NCBI GenBank assembly: GCA_030619765.1
Contig: JAUXAU010000001.1
Span: forward strand, 1 to 64,000
Direction of reading: 5' to 3'
Source of the DNA: Thermoplasmatota archaeon
GTDB lineage: Archaea > Thermoplasmatota > E2 > DHVEG-1
Length of the DNA stretch: 64,000 bases
The notes beneath the pieces are model-generated. The model saw only the letters and a list, made by a program, of their open reading frames with translations. It was not told where the DNA came from and made no database searches. Shown here piece by piece: positions 20,839 through 28,278 of the stretch (position 1 is its first letter; every line of letters starts with the position of its first letter). The translations under genes were made by a program, and so were the position numbers.

Positions 20839-21074
20839 TCAAGTGCAGGTTAGAAAATGATGATAGGAAATACATCTCTAGTAAGGACATGGCACTGGGA
20901 GATGTGGGAGTTGTTCAACAAGATGAGGGAGCAAGTTCTTATGTGGGACATGTTGTTTTACAAACTTATAACTTGCTTGTCTCACTAACAGACCCGCAAG
21001 TAAATTGGAGTGATTCAGAATTTAAAGTTGAGTTATTGAGGAAAGGTGCGAAAGTTACGTTGGAGGTAGAATAA
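20835..21074 (+). CDS. Small beta-barrel-like paralog B
   Basis: 79 residues, same conserved pattern as paralogs A and C (LLVSLTDPQVNW; GAKVTLEVE). ATGA-coupled to the preceding basic peptide. Confidence 0.65.
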   Translation: MIKCRLENDDRKYISSKDMALGDVGVVQQDEGASSYVGHVVLQTYNLLVSLTDPQVNWSDSEFKVELLRKGAKVTLEVE

Positions 21075-21313
21075 TGAAATGTATTTATGATCCTATTGGA
21101 AGAATTATTGCAAGTGGAGAAATGAAGGAGGGGGATCTTGGAATTATTCAAAACGAACCAGGGATTGATCCGGATTTCGTTGGACAGATCATTTTGAAAT
21201 CCTATGAGCTATTAGTCTCTTTAACAAATCCTGTACTCAATTGGACAAGTGATCCTAAGTTTCGAATACTTCAATTGAATCGAGGAGAAAAGGTTATATT
21301 GGAAGTAGAATGA
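21074..21313 (+). CDS. Small beta-barrel-like paralog C
   Basis: 79 residues, same family (LLVSLTNPVLNW; GEKVILEVE). Its ATG shares the last base of the paralog B stop. The B-C pair looks like a tandem duplication. Confidence 0.65.
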   Translation: MKCIYDPIGRIIASGEMKEGDLGIIQNEPGIDPDFVGQIILKSYELLVSLTNPVLNWTSDPKFRILQLNRGEKVILEVE

Positions 21314-21489
21314 AAGATGAACATACAAAGAAAATAAAGGAAGTAAAAGACTGGATACACTTTACACGAAATAGTGATTGTGTTGCATTTGCACGTGTGT
21401 TGATGAAGGGTCTGTTAGAAATTATAAAAGAAATACAAGGGGAAGAAGTGAAAGTTATATTTAAGGGTAATGGTCTACAGGAGGAATAA
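21310..21489 (+). CDS. 59-residue hypothetical protein
   Basis: One residue below the track limit, ATGA-coupled to paralog C. Helical, basic start and acidic end (IKEIQGEEVKVIFKGNGLQEE). Its last codons form the RBS (GGAGGAATAA) of the next gene. Confidence 0.5.
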   Translation: MKDEHTKKIKEVKDWIHFTRNSDCVAFARVLMKGLLEIIKEIQGEEVKVIFKGNGLQEE

Positions 21490-21491
21490 AT

Positions 21492-21740
21492 ATGAAATTG
21501 TCCAAAAAGCGCAAAGAAGAATTAAAAGCAGATGTATCTGTTGTGCAGAGGTTGTACAAGGCAGCGGTTGAGCAGTTTGGAAAGGATAAAGTAGAAAAGG
21601 ATTTGAGTCGTCTCTGGGATCTACGTTGTATATGGGGTATGCAAAATAAAATACCGTTTAAAGGTGGCACTGTTCATAAAAACATTGGTGAGTTGTTTTA
21701 TGTTGCAAGAGAGTTGTGTGGTTATGGGGTGAAAAAATGA
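21492..21740 (+). CDS. Hypothetical 82-residue basic helical protein
   Basis: Basic helical start (KLSKKRKEELKADVSVVQRLYKAAVEQF), good RBS AGGAGGAATAAAT. ATGA overlap with the next gene. Function unknown. Confidence 0.55.
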   Translation: MKLSKKRKEELKADVSVVQRLYKAAVEQFGKDKVEKDLSRLWDLRCIWGMQNKIPFKGGTVHKNIGELFYVARELCGYGVKK

Positions 21741-22120
21741 TAAGAATAAAAAGAGCGACAGCTTATTGTTGCGAAAACTGCTTTGCTCAAAAAGGAGACA
21801 CTTTCGGGATTATGTTCGATAGGAGAGTAAAAACTTACTTATGTGAAGGATGTTTACAGAAGTTACAAGAAGAGTTGGAAGAATTTTTGAAAATGAATAT
21901 AATTCGCAAGGAGCAGGATGATGATATTTATGGAGTTGAAGACTTTAAAGCTTTAGAATTAAAAGAAGATGCTAAACTAGCAGAACGGAAATTGACTCAA
22001 CAAGAATGGAAAAATATCATAGCTTGGGCAAAAGATGGAACTGTTTGCTACAAAGCTTTAGTAGAATTGAAAGACAGATTGGATACTATGGTAATGAAAG
22101 AAATTGAGAGTAGGAGGTAA
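21737..22120 (+). CDS. Zinc-finger-like hypothetical protein
   Basis: 127 residues from ATG 21737 by ATGA overlap. Cysteine pairs CCENC and CEGC about 25 residues apart suggest a zinc finger; the rest is helical and charged. Confidence 0.55.
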   Translation: MIRIKRATAYCCENCFAQKGDTFGIMFDRRVKTYLCEGCLQKLQEELEEFLKMNIIRKEQDDDIYGVEDFKALELKEDAKLAERKLTQQEWKNIIAWAKDGTVCYKALVELKDRLDTMVMKEIESRR

Positions 22121-22124
22121 AATA

Positions 22125-22427
22125 ATGGAGACGTTAGAAATAGTGGAAAGTGTAGAAGAGAAGGGATTTTTCGAGCGTATAGATGTTGTGCGAGTACATC
22201 TTGTTGAGAGATTAGCAAAGAAGTTAAGGTACGGTGTTGAGCACTTAAAGAGGATAAAAGGAAAGGGTTCTTTTCAAAAATTGCTTATTAAGGATATACA
22301 AGCGGAGCTTTTTCAGTATAGGGATCGAAGTCTTATCTTGGATGAAATGGAAAAAGGCTCTGTCACTGAAGGCAAGTTTCAACAGCTCAAGAAGTTGGAA
22401 GCTTTGTTTGAGAAGAAAGATGAGTGA
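22125..22427 (+). CDS. Hypothetical 100-residue helical protein
   Basis: ATG 22125 behind TAGGAGGTAAAATA. Charged helices without a recognisable motif. Confidence 0.55.
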   Translation: METLEIVESVEEKGFFERIDVVRVHLVERLAKKLRYGVEHLKRIKGKGSFQKLLIKDIQAELFQYRDRSLILDEMEKGSVTEGKFQQLKKLEALFEKKDE

Positions 22428-22535
22428 AAGTTGCTCTGCTGTTTCGATTACGGAGACAGATGGAATATACACTTAGTGGAATATCCATTGCTGTTTATAA
22501 TTGTCGTAAGTTGCAGCAGAGATTTTTAGGGGGAG

Positions 22536-22766
22536 ATGATGCAAATAAAATTGTTAAAAGAATTATTCCATCATTTGGAAGTAGCTGAAGTACTGTTGGG
22601 TGAGTTGAAAGGAATTGTGCAGAATCCTATGGACATTGATGTAGATCAAGATGTTCCTCTTTGGTTAAAAGATATGGTTAAGTTGAAAAAAGGATTGGAT
22701 AAAATCAGAGATGATTTTATAAAAGCTACTGGATGGGATGGAGTATCAATGTGGGAACTGTTTTAG
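22536..22766 (+). CDS. Hypothetical 76-residue helical protein
   Basis: ATG 22536 behind AGGGGGAG. Leucine-rich helices (LLKELFHHLEVAEVLLGELKGIV). The 108 nt upstream (22428-22535) hold only two very short frames and are left unannotated. Confidence 0.5.
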   Translation: MMQIKLLKELFHHLEVAEVLLGELKGIVQNPMDIDVDQDVPLWLKDMVKLKKGLDKIRDDFIKATGWDGVSMWELF

Positions 22767-22814
22767 TTCTTGCAAGTGTTGAAGAACTGTTGTAGTGCTT
22801 TTTAGGAGAAAGAA

Positions 22815-23120
22815 ATGAGTGATATAAAAGAAGACATTGCTAAAGTTTGTGATAGCATTAAAGAAATTGTTATAGAAAAAAATAAGCGATATGGCAATTC
22901 TGCTTTAGAGCCACTTGAGATTTTTTCAAGTCATTGTGAAGGACTTAGTGATGATATTAAAATTTCAGGTGTTGGTATTTTATATCGGTTAGATGATAAG
23001 CTTAGCAGAATAAAAAATGCAAAGCAACTACAAAAAAATGATGTGTTTGACTTGTTAGGATATGCTGTTTTATTGTGTGTCAAAATGGGTTGGAAGGATT
23101 TTAAGTTGTTGTTGGATTAG
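22815..23120 (+). CDS. MazG/DUF1599-like nucleotide-metabolism protein
   Basis: 101 residues. KNKRYGNSALEPLEIFS followed by GILYRLDDKLSRIKN and NDVFDLLGYAVLL resembles, from memory, the DUF1599/MazG-like family found beside phage nucleotide-modification genes. RBS TTTTAGGAGAAAGAA. Confidence 0.6.
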   Translation: MSDIKEDIAKVCDSIKEIVIEKNKRYGNSALEPLEIFSSHCEGLSDDIKISGVGILYRLDDKLSRIKNAKQLQKNDVFDLLGYAVLLCVKMGWKDFKLLLD

Positions 23121-23129
23121 GAGGGAGAT

Positions 23130-23282
23130 GTGAGAAAATGTAAAGATTGTGAATATGGAGAGGATGGGTTGTGCTTTGTTTGTGATGGTGAAAACTTTGG
23201 GCATGCTGCTGAAATTAGTAATGAGGGATCATGTGCCAATTTTAAAAACAAAGAAAGAAGAGAAACAAAAGATGAAGTGTGA
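23130..23282 (+). CDS. 50-residue cysteine-rich protein
   Basis: GTG 23130 is five bases after AGGAGG. Product RKCKDCEYGEDGLCFVCDGENFGHA has CxxC...CxxC, a probable zinc knuckle. The ORF-track frame over this region (start 23149) has no RBS and is rejected. Confidence 0.55.
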   Translation: MRKCKDCEYGEDGLCFVCDGENFGHAAEISNEGSCANFKNKERRETKDEV

Positions 23283-23493
23283 TTGTATCAAAGAAATTGA
23301 GAAATGCCTTGAGAAAGAAACTGGGGATCCTAATGTCATGCTAGATGTTACTTTTAATATAAAGGGAAAAATGTATCCGGCAATCCACTATTTTCTTAGA
23401 AAAAAGAGAAAAGATGGTTCACTTGGTTTGCAGCAAATTAGAGAAATCATAGTGCCAACGTTTTGTCCATTTTGTGGGGAGAAATATGAGTAA
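23272..23493 (+). CDS. 73-residue zinc-binding hypothetical protein
   Basis: Start ATG 23272, overlapping the previous gene. CDC near the start and FCPFCGEKYE at the end suggest a split zinc site. Function unknown. Confidence 0.5.
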   Translation: MKCDCIKEIEKCLEKETGDPNVMLDVTFNIKGKMYPAIHYFLRKKRKDGSLGLQQIREIIVPTFCPFCGEKYE

Positions 23494-23794
23494 AGTAAAA
23501 CAAATTGAGTTGTTATCTAAGAAGGATGAACTGGCTGATATATTTGCTGATATCACAAATGAATTACATCATGCCGAAGCAAAGTTTCCAACTTGGCCTA
23601 ATGATCCTGTGTACGCAGCAGCTAATGTCGCAGAGGAAGCGGGCGAACTCGTTAAGGCGGTGTTGGATCAGTATTACTTCCCGATGGATGCAGCTAATGA
23701 TGCGAAAACTGAAGCAATACAAACAGCGGTTACGGCAATTAGATTTCTAATTTTTATGAATCATACTGCTGAAGGAGAAACAAAAAATGACTAG
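23486..23794 (+). CDS. MazG-like nucleotide pyrophosphohydrolase
   Basis: 102 residues from ATG 23486 (GGGGAGAAAT upstream). Contains AAANVAEEAGELVKAVLD, the EExxE-type helix of all-alpha NTP pyrophosphohydrolases. Such enzymes hydrolyse unwanted or modified dNTPs, or lower host (p)ppGpp-linked stress signals in phages. Confidence 0.65.
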   Translation: MSKVKQIELLSKKDELADIFADITNELHHAEAKFPTWPNDPVYAAANVAEEAGELVKAVLDQYYFPMDAANDAKTEAIQTAVTAIRFLIFMNHTAEGETKND

Positions 23795-23826
23795 AGTAAA
23801 TATTATAAGTGGGATGAATAAAAGTT

Positions 23827-24012
23827 GTGTGCAATAATCATAAGAAGACAGAAAAAGCTATGCAAAAAGTGTTTAGGAAATTGATGAAACTGACTGACAA
23901 GGAGTTTCAAGAAAAACTTGAGAGGCATTGCACAGAAGATGTGGCGCAATTTGTTTTGGATAGTTTAAAATGGGCAGTAAAAGATAGATGTAAAAATAAA
24001 AGTTGTGGGTAA
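23827..24012 (+). CDS. Small basic cysteine-containing protein (uncertain start)
   Basis: 61 residues if GTG 23827 is used, 50 from ATG 23860; neither has a clear RBS. Helical, ends DRCKNKSCG. Low certainty. Confidence 0.4.
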   Translation: MCNNHKKTEKAMQKVFRKLMKLTDKEFQEKLERHCTEDVAQFVLDSLKWAVKDRCKNKSCG

Positions 24013-24021
24013 AAATTTTTG

Positions 24022-24050
24022 TTTACTTTTTTGGGTTTTGTGGTTATTAT
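24022..24050 (+). promoter_or_regulatory. Sigma70-type promoter P24.0
   Basis: TTTACT, 17-bp spacer, TATTAT, then a 37-nt leader to ATG 24088. Drives the block that includes the second ParB-like gene, tasA and the TIGR array unless terminated earlier. Confidence 0.8.
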
Positions 24051-24087
24051 ATGATGGATATTAAATATTTTTTGTAGGAGGAAGGGA

Positions 24088-24297
24088 ATGAATGTTAAAG
24101 AAATGAAAAGAATACTTGATGGATTCAAAGGCCCTGAAGAAGAATTGCATGTTATTATTAGATCAAAGGACCTTGATAATGGTGGAAGGGATTATGAAAT
24201 TGGTGCTATAGAGATTAATGAGGGATATACAGAAAAAAGTTATGTTTTGGAAGCTTGCGTTATAGAAACACAGCGCTTTCCAAATGAAATAAAGTAA
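24088..24297 (+). CDS. Hypothetical 69-residue protein
   Basis: ATG 24088 behind TAGGAGGAAGGGA. MNVKEMKRILDGFKGPEEELHVIIRSKD looks like a small alpha/beta domain. First gene after P24.0. Confidence 0.55.
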   Translation: MNVKEMKRILDGFKGPEEELHVIIRSKDLDNGGRDYEIGAIEINEGYTEKSYVLEACVIETQRFPNEIK

Positions 24298-24339
24298 AAG
24301 TTGTATGTAGAATATTAAATCTTTAAGAAGGAGAAAAGA

Positions 24340-24687
24340 ATGAGTGAAGAAACTGTGGTACAAGATCCAGAGAAGGAAGTGAATGAGGTGGATATGGGAG
24401 AACGATTTAAATCATTTTTTGAAAGCACAAGAATGTTTAAGGAATCCTTTGAAGCGTATGCAAAGGGTTGGGAAGTCTTGAATGATTTGATAGATACGGA
24501 ATTGGATGTAGCATCAATTGTTGCGCAATTGATAGATATGAAGAGGTTGGAAGTAAAAAATTATGACGTGGTAGCGGATGACATTATTATTCGTTTGAGT
24601 ACTTTCATGTCGAAGAAGACAAAAATGAAATTGGAGTTATGCGTATTTTTCCACGGGGAAAAAATGGAACGATCTGCAAGAAAATAA
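24340..24687 (+). CDS. Hypothetical 115-residue protein
   Basis: ATG 24340 behind AAGGAGAAAAGA. Acidic start, then helical. No motif recognised. Confidence 0.5.
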   Translation: MSEETVVQDPEKEVNEVDMGERFKSFFESTRMFKESFEAYAKGWEVLNDLIDTELDVASIVAQLIDMKRLEVKNYDVVADDIIIRLSTFMSKKTKMKLELCVFFHGEKMERSARK

Positions 24688-24730
24688 AAGTTGTAATCAA
24701 TAGTCGAAAGACTTTAAATAGGAGGTAGTT

Positions 24731-25381
24731 ATGACAACTGCCAAAATGAAGATGGGTAAAATTGTAGAGGATCTGACATTGTATCCAAGAAACAAGATAA
24801 ATCCGTACAATGTCAGTCAAATGAGAGAATCTTTAAGAGCCGGACAACGACTTCCGGTAATTTTGGTTGATCAGCAAAATAGATGTGTTGATGGGATTCA
24901 CAGATTGCGAGCTATGAAGGCAGAATATGGTGCCAATGTAGTTGTCTCTGTTCATGTTAAAAAGTATCAAGATGATAGTGAGTTTTTTTGTGACGCAATG
25001 GAAATGAATTCCAGGCATGGATTTCAATTAACTATTTGGGATAGGGTTAAATGTTTAATACAAGCACAGGATATGGGTATTCCGCTTGATTCTGTTTCAA
25101 AGAGTTTATCAATAACAACTGAAAAAGCTGAATCATTGCTTAAAAGACAGAGTGAAGAAGGTGTTCCTTTAAAGTGCGGGATGGATCATTTCAGTGGAAA
25201 GAAGATGACATCAGAACAAGCCAGTTTTAATAATGGTGATGCAAGTGGAAAGATGACACTTTTTCATGTCAATCAATTGATAAAAAAGATTGAGACTGGA
25301 AGCATTGAGGATACAGAGAATGTTCATGCTGGTTTGAAAAAGTTGTATGGATTGATTCACGTATTTTTGGAGGAGGCTTAA
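24731..25381 (+). CDS. ParB/Srx-fold protein upstream of tasA
   Basis: 216 residues. N-terminal ParB-like pattern: LYPRNKINPYNVSQMRESLRAG, LPVILVDQQNRCVDGIHRLRAM (GIHRLRA near residue 55) and AMEMNSRHGFQLT. A C-terminal helical region may be a DNA-binding HTH. It is one base from the tas gene and on the same transcript, so it may be an accessory or simply a regulatory neighbour. Confidence 0.75.
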   Translation: MTTAKMKMGKIVEDLTLYPRNKINPYNVSQMRESLRAGQRLPVILVDQQNRCVDGIHRLRAMKAEYGANVVVSVHVKKYQDDSEFFCDAMEMNSRHGFQLTIWDRVKCLIQAQDMGIPLDSVSKSLSITTEKAESLLKRQSEEGVPLKCGMDHFSGKKMTSEQASFNNGDASGKMTLFHVNQLIKKIETGSIEDTENVHAGLKKLYGLIHVFLEEA

Positions 25382-25382
25382 T

Positions 25383-26102
25383 ATGACAGATGGAGAAAGA
25401 GCTGCATGGAAGATGTACGTGAAATCGTTTTATGATGCTCAGAGAAAGCGAATAGACTATGCAAACAGGCTTCATAAAAAGAAAAACAATGATTCAACCA
25501 AGGGTGAATATAAAGAGTTGCCGTTGGCGGATAGGCTGTTGTTTGAGGATTTGTTAAAGAATCATCAGGATATAGAGAAGGTGATACTCAAAGCTATGTG
25601 TAAAAAGCTTGAAAGTGTACCTATTTGGAAAGAGTATCTAAAAGATGTTCCTGGTGTAGGACCAACAATGGCTGCTTTAATCGTTTCAGAGTTTGACATT
25701 GAGAAATGGATAACTGTGAGCAAAGGATGGAAGTTTGCTGGTTTACATGTTGAGAATGGAAAAGCACTAAAACCCATTAAGGGTGAGAAACTTTGCTGGA
25801 ACAAGTTTTTAAGATCAAAACTTTTAGGAGTTTTGGGGCCAAGTTTTCTTAAGTGTAATAGTCCGTATCGAGAGTACTATGACAACATGAAACATCGATT
25901 AGAGTCTAAGAATTGGGGTGTTGCAAGTAAGAATCCCACAGATAAAAGTAGACCAAAGGCGGGACATCAACATAATGCTGCAATACGCTACATGGTTAAG
26001 ATGTTTCTCAAAGATCTTTATGTTGCTTGGCGTACTTTAGAGGGATTGGATGTAAGGCCTCCGTACAATGATGAGTATGGGAATGGGCATCATAGTGAAT
26101 AG
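25383..26102 (+). CDS. tasA: TasA-like Nop-domain protein of a TIGR system
   Basis: 239 residues, RBS GGAGGCTTAAT. KDVPGVGPTMAALIVSEFDIEKW (residues 87-109) followed by GWKFAGLHVENGKALKP is the helix-turn-glycine pattern shared by IS110 transposase C-terminal domains and the Nop domain of C/D-box snoRNP proteins. No DEDD RuvC N-terminus (as in IS110) and no HNH motif is present, so it is a stand-alone RNA-binding type. A 36-bp array with 9-nt variable parts starts 27 bp after its stop. That pairing is the hallmark of TIGR-Tas systems; this would be a nuclease-less TasA that binds rather than cuts DNA. IS110 remnant is the alternative. Confidence 0.75.
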   Translation: MTDGERAAWKMYVKSFYDAQRKRIDYANRLHKKKNNDSTKGEYKELPLADRLLFEDLLKNHQDIEKVILKAMCKKLESVPIWKEYLKDVPGVGPTMAALIVSEFDIEKWITVSKGWKFAGLHVENGKALKPIKGEKLCWNKFLRSKLLGVLGPSFLKCNSPYREYYDNMKHRLESKNWGVASKNPTDKSRPKAGHQHNAAIRYMVKMFLKDLYVAWRTLEGLDVRPPYNDEYGNGHHSE

Positions 26103-26104
26103 AT

Positions 26105-26121
26105 GTGACTTTTATGGTCAC
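26105..26121 (+). other. Leader hairpin of the TIGR array
   Basis: GTGAC-TTTTATG-GTCAC just after the tasA stop and 9 bp before the first regular repeat. Could mark the array leader or a degenerate terminal unit. Confidence 0.4.
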
Positions 26122-26123
26122 GT

Positions 26124-26947
26124 GCCATGAGAAAACCATAACCGACAAGCGAGCCACATTTTAGGAGAAAACCAGTAGGAGGAAGCGCGTCAATTTTCTT
26201 AAGGAAACCATGCCAGAGAAACGAGTCAGACAATCAAAGAAAACCAAATCTGATAAGCGAGTCATCTTGGACAAGAAAACCACTGAGCACAAGCGAGTCG
26301 TATCATTTGAGAAAACCAGAGTGAAAAAGCGAGCCATTGTTTGAGAGAAAACCGTTGAGTGGAAGCGTGCCGAAAAGTCAAAGGCATCCATGTTTTATAG
26401 CGAGCCACTGTGTAGGAGAAAACCAGCATGAATAAGCTAGCCATGTCGAGCGAGAAAACCAATGGCAGTAAGCGAGTCACGAAACCAAAGGAAGCCAAAA
26501 GGTGAGAGCGAGCCACGGACAGGAAGAAAACCACCCAAGAAAAGCGAGTCAGAGGGTTAAAGGAAACCAAGAAGGGCAAGCGGGCCAACTACATTGAGAA
26601 AACCAGATAAGAGGAGCGAGTCATCCCGGGCAAGAAAACCACTCTGCACAAGCGAGTCAAAGAGTAAAAGAAAACCAGATATCTGAAGCGAGTCACGCAG
26701 TCCAAGAAAACCAGAAGAAGTAAGCGAGTCATAAGCAGCGAGAAAACCATGAAAGGAAAGCGAATCAAATTAACAAAGAAAATCAAGTCGCATAAGAGAG
26801 CTACACTGTAGAAGGAAACCAGAATGGGAAAGCGAGCTAGTTGGCAAAAGAAAACCATATCAGCAGAGCGAGTCATTAAAGTAAAGAAAACCATGAATGA
26901 AAAGCGAGCCGAGAGACGGAAGAAAACCACAGGATTTAAGCGAATTT
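26124..26947 (+). repeat. TIGR array, 23 units of 36 bp
   Basis: The unit is AGAAAACCA - 9 variable - AGCGAGTCA - 9 variable. AGAAAACCA-type elements start at 26130, 26166, 26202 and so on to 26921, exactly 36 bp apart apart from one 35-bp unit near 26390. Conserved parts vary slightly (AGGAAACCA, AGCGAGCCA, AGCGAATCA); the 9-nt segments all differ. The 36-nt period with two 9-nt spacers is what is described for tigRNAs. Minus-strand ORFs across it only reflect 36 being a multiple of 3. The array ends 18 bp before the helicase start. Confidence 0.85.
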
Positions 26948-26964
26948 TTTAAAGGATAAATTAA

Positions 26965-28278
26965 ATGGATTTTTTATTAAGTTCTGATGTTGCTAACGAA
27001 CAAATAATTTTATCTGCAGCAACTCAATCACTCAACCATTATGGACTTTTTGCCAATTTATCTGTAGAGGATTTTTTGAAACCCGAGCACCGGACTGCAG
27101 CTCGTGCACTGTTAGACATTGGTGAACCATGTGGAGTTGAGTTGCTGCATTCTTTTTGTAAGAAGTTGGATTCATCAATACCAACAATAGAAGACTTACA
27201 GGAACTTTACAGCAAGAAGTTGCCTCCTATCAAAGAATTTCAGAAACACATTGAGCTCTTAAAATCTGACACTCGCCGACGACAAATTGAGGATCGGTTA
27301 CTTCCACAGCTTCTTGAAAACTTAGCCACAAAATCAAAACCCATCAGTGAAATTTCTGCAATCGCTGCGCAAATAAAGGAAGTGGCGGATAGCGGTGCTG
27401 GAAAAATATTTTTCTTAAACACAGAAGAATTGTTAAAGCAATACGAAAAGTCATTGTCTGCTGGAAACTTTTTTAGCTGTGGTTTTGGTAAAATAAATGA
27501 TAGCTTAGTTAGGGGATTTGCTCCGGGGGAAGTGACAATTATTGCAGGTCGCCCTGCAATGGGAAAATCTACCTGGGCAGTTGAATCTGCAATCAGGTTG
27601 TCACGCAAAAAAGTAACGACTTTGTTTTTCTCGCTGGAAATGGATCCACTAGCAATTGTTAATAGAATGATCTCTCGAATATCTGGCATTCATTTAAGCC
27701 GATTGACAAAGGCTCGACAAGGTTTAACTCAGACAGAACACAGAAAAATTTGGGATGCAGAAACTAGATTGAGAAAGAACAAGTTTTTATTCTTGTGTGG
27801 TAAAAGCGCAAGTTTACAGTTTATCTCAGAGCAGATTAGACGATTCAAGATTAAATATGAAGTTGATTACTTAGTTGTTTTTGTTGATCTTTTTGGTAAA
27901 ATACAAGATTTAAGGAGTAGTTATCTTGCGCAAAGCACTGAAAAATGTTTGAATAGAATCCAATCTATGGCCCAAGAGTTGCAAGTTCATTTCGTGCTGA
28001 CTGCACAAATAAATAGAGATGCAGAAAAGGGAAAATCGGTTTGGGACTATCGTCCTAAATTGAAAAATATTAAAAATGCTGGAGCTTTTGAAGAAGTTGG
28101 TGATTTGATTCTTTTATTGTTCAGGGCAAAGTATTACGACAATCGCATTAGAGATGATGTGCTGGAGGTAAATATTGCGAAGCAAAGAAATGGGGAAGCT
28201 GGAACAACACATAGATTTCTTTTTCAAGGCGAAACTTCTCGGATAATTGATACAGATATCACAGACCTGAGGGAATAA
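26965..28278 (+). CDS. dnaB: DnaB-family replicative helicase
   Basis: 437 residues. N-terminal helical domain, then Walker A GRPAMGKST (about residue 194), FFSLEMDPLAIVNRM, the Walker B region VVFVDLFGKI, TAQINRDAEKGKS and VGDLILLLFRAKYYD at the end. It unwinds the replication fork. The primase gene begins on the next base, so the two are co-translated. Confidence 0.93.
   Translation: MDFLLSSDVANEQIILSAATQSLNHYGLFANLSVEDFLKPEHRTAARALLDIGEPCGVELLHSFCKKLDSSIPTIEDLQELYSKKLPPIKEFQKHIELLKSDTRRRQIEDRLLPQLLENLATKSKPISEISAIAAQIKEVADSGAGKIFFLNTEELLKQYEKSLSAGNFFSCGFGKINDSLVRGFAPGEVTIIAGRPAMGKSTWAVESAIRLSRKKVTTLFFSLEMDPLAIVNRMISRISGIHLSRLTKARQGLTQTEHRKIWDAETRLRKNKFLFLCGKSASLQFISEQIRRFKIKYEVDYLVVFVDLFGKIQDLRSSYLAQSTEKCLNRIQSMAQELQVHFVLTAQINRDAEKGKSVWDYRPKLKNIKNAGAFEEVGDLILLLFRAKYYDNRIRDDVLEVNIAKQRNGEAGTTHRFLFQGETSRIIDTDITDLRE

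Noticed and set aside
22428-22535. Two mini-ORFs (18 and 16 residues)
   Set aside because: No clear RBS and no coding signal; left as a gap.
23818-24700. Recurring TAAAAGTTGT after several stop codons
   Set aside because: AAAGTTGT is also frequent inside coding regions as Lys-Val codons, so the recurrence is not specific.
25383-26102. IS110-family insertion sequence
   Set aside because: Only the C-terminal-type domain is present, without the DEDD catalytic domain or flanking element ends; the adjacent array fits a Tas protein better.
26161-26930. Three long minus-strand ORFs over the TIGR array
   Set aside because: They repeat a 12-residue pattern only because the repeat is 36 bp and happens to lack stops; no RBS precedes them.
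26124-26947. CRISPR array
   Set aside because: Each unit has two conserved 9-mers and two 9-nt variable parts; spacers are far too short for CRISPR and no cas gene is present.
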